NCBI GenBank assembly: GCA_027452005.1
Contig: DAIDHF010000024.1
Location: 1 to 38,240, forward strand
Origin: Acidimicrobiales bacterium
Lineage (GTDB): Bacteria > Actinomycetota > Acidimicrobiia > Acidimicrobiales > JAKAVM01
Direction: 5' to 3'
Length of the DNA stretch: 38,240 bases
Part shown: piece after piece, positions 35,401 to 38,240 of the stretch
Layout of the letters: every line of letters starts with the position of its first letter
Position numbering within the stretch: position 1 is the stretch's first letter
Notes under the pieces: generated by a model
What the model was told of the DNA's origin: nothing
Seen by the model: the letters and a program-made list of their open reading frames with translations, nothing else
Databases searched by the model: none
Program-made: the position numbers and the translations under genes

Positions 35401-36060
35401 ATCTCCACGATCGTCACCGAGATCCTGAGAGGCGTCTACGTCCATCGCAGGTTCCAGAAGGTCGGCGACCTAAGGGCATTCCCACTGGGTATTGGAATTG
35501 CACTCATCTTCGACCTATTTTCTCGGCTCTCGCATTTTGAGCCGGGATATGTATTTGGAATCATGGCAGCGGTTATATTCAGGGTGAAGCCCACCGGAGA
35601 GGAAGACGGCAGGTCGACCACCTACGCCTATATCTGGCTGTTCTTGGCCGGAGTGGTTGCCTGGCTGATTTATGGGCCAGTCAACTCGGCTGTAGTTGCT
35701 GGGGACCACCACTTCTGGCTGTTGGTTGCCGAGGCGATGCTCTCGTATGTCTGGATCTGTGGACTGCAAGCCCTATTTTTCTCTTTGATTCCGGCTAGAT
35801 ATATGGACGGGGAGATCATCTTCCGTTGGTCGAAGATCGTGTGGGCGACCATCTACTTGATAGTCACCTTTATCTTCGTTCAGTTCGTCTTGCATCCCAC
35901 CGCTGCCGGATACGGGGGAAATCGCAACACCTCACTGGTTCCAATGATTGCCATCTTTATTGCCTCGTCGGTGGCAGCCGGAATCTTCTGGATATACTCA
36001 CATGTCAAATACGGACGGGTTACTCCATCTGAGGTCCCTGAGTCGGTAGGAGAGCTTTAG
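29461..36060 (+). CDS. Giant repeat-rich surface protein with C-terminal multi-span membrane domain
   Basis: A 2199-residue protein. A signal peptide (KRRIVSFVTFGLGLGVLGVFLAPTTSAVG) leads into about nine or ten related repeats of roughly 125 residues (about 40-1240). Each carries variants of GALTAGTSTI, PPGTTLP, YVVNG, SGQ-VTI-PVS, GVTNP and TSxD. Next are an IPT/TIG-like domain (about 1241-1330: PTVTSVSPPTSSTNGGESVT, GTGFT), three Big-1-like segments (about 1334-1430, 1435-1530 and 1600-1693; VSVTFSVTSGPDSGQG), and a Thr/Ser/Pro/Gly linker with a SYCCSSPP motif (to about 1880). The last 315 residues hold about nine transmembrane helices (GLAVLLLFLVGLPAMIF onward). It is likely cell-surface or adhesin-like, anchored by its own membrane domain. 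The start is GTG 29461; ATG 29473 is an equally good alternative. Confidence 0.85.
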   Translation: MELPMGSFLRRSFIKRRIVSFVTFGLGLGVLGVFLAPTTSAVGSSISFTSLTLSSQAPGAASTYTLVFSPSAAGALTAGTSTIVMSGAFGTEFSANPAAYSVNGTVASAVTISQGGETATLVTPVSVSALTSTTLIATNVRNPEISGSYMLSLSTSADTAPIGSSSLIGTQVSFSSPPTISNQGVAASGVGYTIGFKTSPQGGLSFGSTIQVNFPTSTTLPTLAGAYFVNGVAAQSVSPSGSSVTISIPEPQIPPNCLVMVGVAGVTNPTTSGTDTISVSTASDSLPANTPPFQIGTQVSAPALSLSTTALGATGVVWSATFLTSSAGALTSGTSTISIGVPPGNTLPAAASSYVVNGVTASTVSVSGQAATVTSPVSVGTSTSVTLSMTGVTNANTLGLLVAYAWTSSDLAPSPMNFALQTAVGSLAASVDVPVASTSAAPQLGNFTFSFTPLNPVPAGSGTISLCAPPAYVLPGAGTLYSIRQQSSMVAFTLNPTTASCPSGFSGVTFFVPTTLGNGGGIIPGVPVTITVAGMPNPLTAGSFVFAIATSSDGGYAFTPPVTISAAPANEVIQPSMSVGVLTTGSADTLNGSFTTPVTLTAGTDTITVTMPPSTTLPNNPADYAVNATPVTVASVSISGGTTDNQVTMTIPAGATGLTAGSLIAFSLGVATSAFNPTVAGNYTAQVSTSLDTTPASTEGFVFYTGSASTTAVSSPGLVVTPPDISSSTNNIYFTGTTSSTGAINGLPGSPESITLSSNLTSASSPFPSTASDYVVNGIQLSSGPALSGTTGAWLATFGVPIGLSVGNGSPLAIDVAGFLNNSITGSFKFGVDTTADGNNGSPVLATLVLSSPPSSVSSVSGPNPTPLIAGASNAQYSISFTSTSGLGTGNWIRVQLAPGTQLPTTTSSYAVTDTTTSTSCPVSSASGGYSDMITLGSCTISSGNSVSVVISGVINPIIPSTSYYWSVSTQTDGATVAGASYVIGSGVMPLAGLAPDPTTIGAISTYTVGFITSPFGALSAGSSTVTVSAPTGTLFPSTVSDYVVNGVGASTVTGGGSNLVSITVPVNAPPGGTVIISITGVTNPFTANPAESWSMWTSADSGTVFGGLYPITTAVTSTSSSITSNVAGAPGDTFTVGFTATSALTAGSDSISLSYPPGTTSATLASDYTVNGTSATSVVISGQHVTITTPVSIAASGSVTLVVSNVGNPVQPGTYTVEVWTSKDMTQVPAGSPLTFVLPPTPTVTSVSPPTSSTNGGESVTVTGTGFTTDSIVYFGQYPAGSVTVVSSTSLVAVTPSDPAGAIDTTVTTLGGTSATSSADQVTFVSPPPPPTTVTNITLSPSASSLAPGSSVTFTATVTTSSTQSGTTTTTPVSGSSVSFDISSGPDTGQTSSATTNSNGIATYTYKNNGTSGSDVVTAGISGVIASSIVTFTGQYSITLTPASQSAVVGVAAPLSATVLDPLGNPVAGVSVTVSVTSGPDTGQTNTGSTDTSGTVSLLLNGIKAGTDNLTATFQTPSSPSSPATTITSNGAVVKWAAPVNISTSSSTPTGANGTPSNPAPPGSSVRLTVLLTEPAAAAIARDERASSTAPLGHVSSNSSSRLTVIPSDAKTLTSFSTSGTLPLVGVSVTFSVTSGPDSGQGSTVATDSTGTASWSDSNSGTPGTDNVVASFADSAGISHSTTFSVDFSPLAITTTTSGTTTTIATTTTTIPVATTTVTTLPPAPGATTVPPASSGGSSYCCSSPPTSVGSGGSATTTATTSPTTTVASSGTHNTTKSSSSTTLSPLSHLKRGSSSGGSASALGPISTTGSGQLVVDGVTNNSNGNNVPPDAVRVLVKAGQTGPAMPYSTGYGLGKGGGPPGPAGLSRSIPTASVAFHNIGKTAKSNAGLAVLLLFLVGLPAMIFNSALREHESKIVANVGPIRRAFKAAEAKLESIHGATLLIGFALVGSLLYALDDPAFGLNLGSLAEVVGFALAIIISTIVTEILRGVYVHRRFQKVGDLRAFPLGIGIALIFDLFSRLSHFEPGYVFGIMAAVIFRVKPTGEEDGRSTTYAYIWLFLAGVVAWLIYGPVNSAVVAGDHHFWLLVAEAMLSYVWICGLQALFFSLIPARYMDGEIIFRWSKIVWATIYLIVTFIFVQFVLHPTAAGYGGNRNTSLVPMIAIFIASSVAAGIFWIYSHVKYGRVTPSEVPESVGEL

Positions 36061-36091
36061 CCCTCTGGAATGGTCTATTCTAAGATTGGTT

Positions 36092-36559
36092 CTATGGGTA
36101 GATGAATTCAAGTGATCGACACGCAGCAAGCTGTCTTTGACGATCCTTTCTACTGCTAGTAGATAGGTCACTCCATCCAACTATTAACGCATGAGCACCG
36201 TTGCGAGGATGATGCTCATCGGGTATATTCGAAGGCCAAGGATCGCGGTGTACGCCGAGGGGAGGAATTAAACGTACGTCTCCTACTTCAAAGGCAACCA
36301 CCAAATTGTTGGGACGGGAAACGATGTCGCTCACGGTCAACCTATTGTCGATTAATATCGACTCAAGGTAGACAGAAACCCCATCCTCATCCGGTTTAAA
36401 GGCTCCGCTCGACGGACGCTTCTCGCCAGTAATTGCGTCAGTCACGATCAAGTTCGGACTATTGTCTGAAATTCGCCGATATATTCTCGCTTGGCTTTGA
36501 ATCGAAGGATCGTCAGGAAAGTCTGGAGCTTTCCCTGGCGGGAGACCTGGTCTTGTCAA
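36092..36559 (-). CDS. Conserved-type hypothetical protein, third gene of TIGR04255 operon
   Basis: A 155-residue soluble protein of unknown function. It has the look of a conserved family (QSQARIYRRISDN, RPSSGAFKPDEDGVSVYLES, NNLVVAFEVGDVRLI, DEHHPRNGAHALIVG), with a His-rich patch (HRDPWP, DEHHPRNGAHA) that could bind metal or form an active site. The start is TTG at 36559, 4 bp after the upstream stop at 36564, so translation is probably coupled. It converges with the giant surface protein gene, 31 bp away. No specific function can be assigned. Confidence 0.65.
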   Translation of the reverse strand: MTRPGLPPGKAPDFPDDPSIQSQARIYRRISDNSPNLIVTDAITGEKRPSSGAFKPDEDGVSVYLESILIDNRLTVSDIVSRPNNLVVAFEVGDVRLIPPLGVHRDPWPSNIPDEHHPRNGAHALIVGWSDLSTSSRKDRQRQLAACRSLEFIYP

Positions 36560-36563
36560 TTAT

Positions 36564-37112
36564 CTACTTATTCCTAGCAACCCTAATCGACAATTTATGC
36601 ACTGCCTTTTTAACTGTTGACACTAAAGTTGAATTGGCAAGAGCTACCTCTTCATTTATCGTGACCTCTCTATCCGAGTTCAAAATCATCACGTGAGCAT
36701 TCCCACTTCCATCGATTTCTATCTCGATAGATTCACCACCAGTGTGCCATTCAATTTGAATTCCTCCATCTGGTAGCGGGATAAATTGCGGAAAGAAAGT
36801 AAGCTCATCACATACGGCTAAAACAAATTGGAAGACTGATTGGACTGCTTCTTGAGTGATCGCCTTTCCTCGGTGTCCATCCCAGCCCTCACCCAGGGAA
36901 AGAAGATCATTCATTTTGTACTTGACATGTTCAACAAGCCAGCGAAGATTCGAAAACTGATTCTTAGTAAATTGATCAATATGTAGTCGGTCATTGATAA
37001 AGTGATTGCCCATGTAGAAGTCCTCTGCATCTTGTGTTTGATGCCAGTTAGATTCCTGGGGCGAGTAAAGAGTTACACTTGACGCAAGTGGCCAATTTAG
37101 TAGCTGGCTCAT
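36564..37112 (-). CDS. Hypothetical protein, partner of TIGR04255 protein
   Basis: A 182-residue soluble protein with the segment SLGEGWDGHRGKAIT and then PQFIPLPDGGIQIEWHTGGESIEIEI. This WDGxxGKxI ... PDGGxQxEWH pattern recurs, in my recollection, in small proteins encoded beside TIGR04255 genes; the function is unknown. The reading frame is open from a TTG at 37127, but I chose ATG 37112. It has GGAGGAGG 6-13 nt upstream, and its ATG overlaps the TGA of the TIGR04255 gene as ATGA (37109-37112), a tight translational coupling. Confidence 0.72.
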   Translation of the reverse strand: MSQLLNWPLASSVTLYSPQESNWHQTQDAEDFYMGNHFINDRLHIDQFTKNQFSNLRWLVEHVKYKMNDLLSLGEGWDGHRGKAITQEAVQSVFQFVLAVCDELTFFPQFIPLPDGGIQIEWHTGGESIEIEIDGSGNAHVMILNSDREVTINEEVALANSTLVSTVKKAVHKLSIRVARNK

Positions 37113-37930
37113 CGAGTCCTCCTCCAAACTTGGTGCATTAAATCAGGGGTTAATTCAGTAAAACTAGTTACTATGTGCTCATGTGCGCTGTCCATAAACT
37201 CTAGCGCCGACGTGCAATCTGGAGATTCTGGGGCACCTCGAATAGTCATGGTCAGCAATAAGATCGGATCGTCTCCCTGGCGCTGTGCTGGTTCGACACT
37301 CACGTATAACCTGACTGGTGCGATTCCAAAACCGGGCACGGAGAAGACTAGGGCAAGACGTGCCTGATCAGGCAAACCTAGGTGACAATCTTCGGGCATT
37401 GTCCAGGTTCGGAAGGCCCGTTCGAGATGGCCAACTCCTATGTCACTGATCTCGATGGCATTTATGTAGTTCACCTCTACTTGGGTTATCCCCATCGGGC
37501 CCAACAGGAGTTCAGATACTAGATCTGACAGATCCATGAATCGACTCTCAAATATTTCACGCAAAGTTCTATAGCGCGGGTATGGCTGATCTGATACTTT
37601 TCGCCAATTCACAGTAAATCGGTCGTGCTGGAGTTGAAGTAGGCTTGACTCATCTTCGCCAAGGAACCAAAGTCGTGTCAACAGTGAGGGTCCAATAATG
37701 AATGAGGAGTTTGGGAAGTACCCATTAGAGGTTTCAATAGTAGGTGGAAGGAGTGGTTGATCTGACACGATCGGGTAGTTGGAACGCCAACGGTTCCGTA
37801 AGGACGAGAGTTCAATGGGCCGAAGGCCATAGAGAGGGTTAAACTGGACACCAAGAGCTACCTCGACAACCGGAGGATTTTCGAATTCGGGGAGAGACTT
37901 ATCTATTTCGGTACTCTTGTACTTTACCAT
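37109..37930 (-). CDS. TIGR04255 family protein
   Basis: A 273-residue soluble protein recognised from the family's conserved N-terminus: FENPPVVEVALGVQFNPL, then a Trp-containing helix, YPIVSDQPLLPP, LLQLQHDRFTVNWRKVSDQP with YPRYRTLREIFESRF, and QVEVNYINAI. Length is near the family's usual 240-280 residues. The biochemical role is not known to me; members are patchily distributed and often sit in small operons of accessory DNA, which fits a defence or stress role, but that is inference. It leads a three-gene operon with ATGA and 4-bp spacings, under its own promoter. Confidence 0.78.
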   Translation of the reverse strand: MVKYKSTEIDKSLPEFENPPVVEVALGVQFNPLYGLRPIELSSLRNRWRSNYPIVSDQPLLPPTIETSNGYFPNSSFIIGPSLLTRLWFLGEDESSLLQLQHDRFTVNWRKVSDQPYPRYRTLREIFESRFMDLSDLVSELLLGPMGITQVEVNYINAIEISDIGVGHLERAFRTWTMPEDCHLGLPDQARLALVFSVPGFGIAPVRLYVSVEPAQRQGDDPILLLTMTIRGAPESPDCTSALEFMDSAHEHIVTSFTELTPDLMHQVWRRTR

Positions 37931-37943
37931 TCGACCTGATCAT

Positions 37944-37971
37944 CTTATAGTTCCGAATTATGACGTGAAAA
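37944..37971 (-). promoter_or_regulatory. Promoter of the TIGR04255 operon
   Basis: On the minus strand TTTTCA (complement of 37966-37971) is followed after 16 bp by TATAAG (complement of 37944-37949), matching 4/6 and 5/6 of the consensus hexamers. Transcription would start about 7 nt before the ATG at 37930, so the leader is very short or nearly absent. Confidence 0.5.
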
Positions 37972-38003
37972 GTTAGAACATCCTTCAGTCGCACTTCGGA
38001 ACT
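37949..38003. repeat. 9-bp inverted repeat around the TIGR04255 promoter
   Basis: AGTTCCGAA (37949-37957) and TTCGGAACT (37995-38003) are perfect reverse complements separated by 37 bp. They flank the -35 element and touch the -10 element, so they may bind a dimeric regulator or form a loop operator. No regulator gene is adjacent. Confidence 0.45.
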
Positions 38004-38148
38004 GATTCTATACCGGTTTCACGAACTATGTACTACAATCTATAAATCGGCAATAGATCAACGATGCGTCTAGTCGAGCTGCGCACACGCGTACGTAGGT
38101 AGTTTGCTACTTTAAGCGCATTTTCTCTTGGCTGGGTCGTTGTTAGTT

Positions 38149-38240
38149 CTAAGTCCCCCCGGAAGCCTGTTGGCCGGCAGGTAAGCTAACCGTGCCCAGG
38201 AACTGGGCATCGCCATAGGAGTAAACGGCCCCGGTTGAGG
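38149..38240 (-). CDS. C-terminal end of a GxVYxxGDAxFxG repeat protein (truncated by window edge)
   Basis: The last 29 codons plus TAG of a minus-strand gene entering from the right edge read STGAVYSYGDAQFLGTV followed by SLPAGQQASGGT. The pattern GxVYxxGDAxFxGs is a repeat often found in large secreted actinobacterial proteins, probably of beta-propeller type. Too little is present to say more. Confidence 0.45.
   Translation of the reverse strand, partial: STGAVYSYGDAQFLGTVSLPAGQQASGGT

Overview
The window looks like chromosomal DNA of an actinobacterium with moderate GC. I infer a member of Acidimicrobiia or a related acidophilic or metal-exposed lineage. The clues are a class II ribonucleotide reductase, a DUF2510 protein, frequent GTG and TTG starts, an ArsB arsenite pump, very large Ser/Thr-rich surface proteins and a GxVYxxGDAxFxGs repeat fragment. 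This is judged from protein style only; no taxonomic marker gene is present.

Left part (1-8400): the start of a glycerol kinase gene runs off the left edge on the minus strand. Divergent from it is nrdJ, a B12-dependent ribonucleotide reductase interrupted by a 432-residue intein. It has a strong promoter and NrdR-type operator sequence. Then come arsB, an orphan NarL/FixJ response regulator, and a two-gene module (XRE regulator plus AbiEii-like nucleotidyltransferase). That module is bracketed by a decayed second copy of the response regulator 3' end.

Middle-left (8400-10930): three exported or membrane-anchored proteins of unknown role. They are a CAP/SCP-like protein with a long acid-free cationic tail, a DUF2510 protein with four perfect-length 16-residue Gly/Pro/Met repeats, and a small lipoprotein.

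Centre (10968-29319): a ribosomal natural product (RiPP) locus of the NHLP/TOMM type, and the main find. A divergent 300-bp control region separates two operons. Leftward run a B12-binding radical SAM enzyme, a cytochrome P450 and a methyltransferase. Rightward runs a nitrile-hydratase-leader precursor whose 16-residue core after GlyGly is SSVSACCCCSPCCTCT. It is followed by a fused ThiF-like/YcaO cyclodehydratase, a SagB-type dehydrogenase, a branched-chain-type substrate-binding lipoprotein, an HlyD-like NHLM secretion protein, a C39-peptidase ABC exporter, a second NHLM ABC exporter, a DUF3311 protein and a sodium:solute symporter. The likely route is cyclisation of Cys/Ser/Thr to azolines, oxidation to azoles, possible methylation and hydroxylation, cleavage after GG, and export. 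A large hairpin and repeats of the motif GACAAGCTAG lie in the control region and just after the precursor gene.

Right part (29461-38240): a 2199-residue surface protein with about nine or ten immunoglobulin-like repeats, IPT/TIG and Big-1-like domains, a Ser/Thr linker and a multi-span membrane domain. Convergent to it is a compact three-gene operon headed by a TIGR04255 family protein, with its own promoter and an inverted repeat. At the right edge is the 3' end of a gene encoding a GxVYxxGDAxFxG repeat protein.
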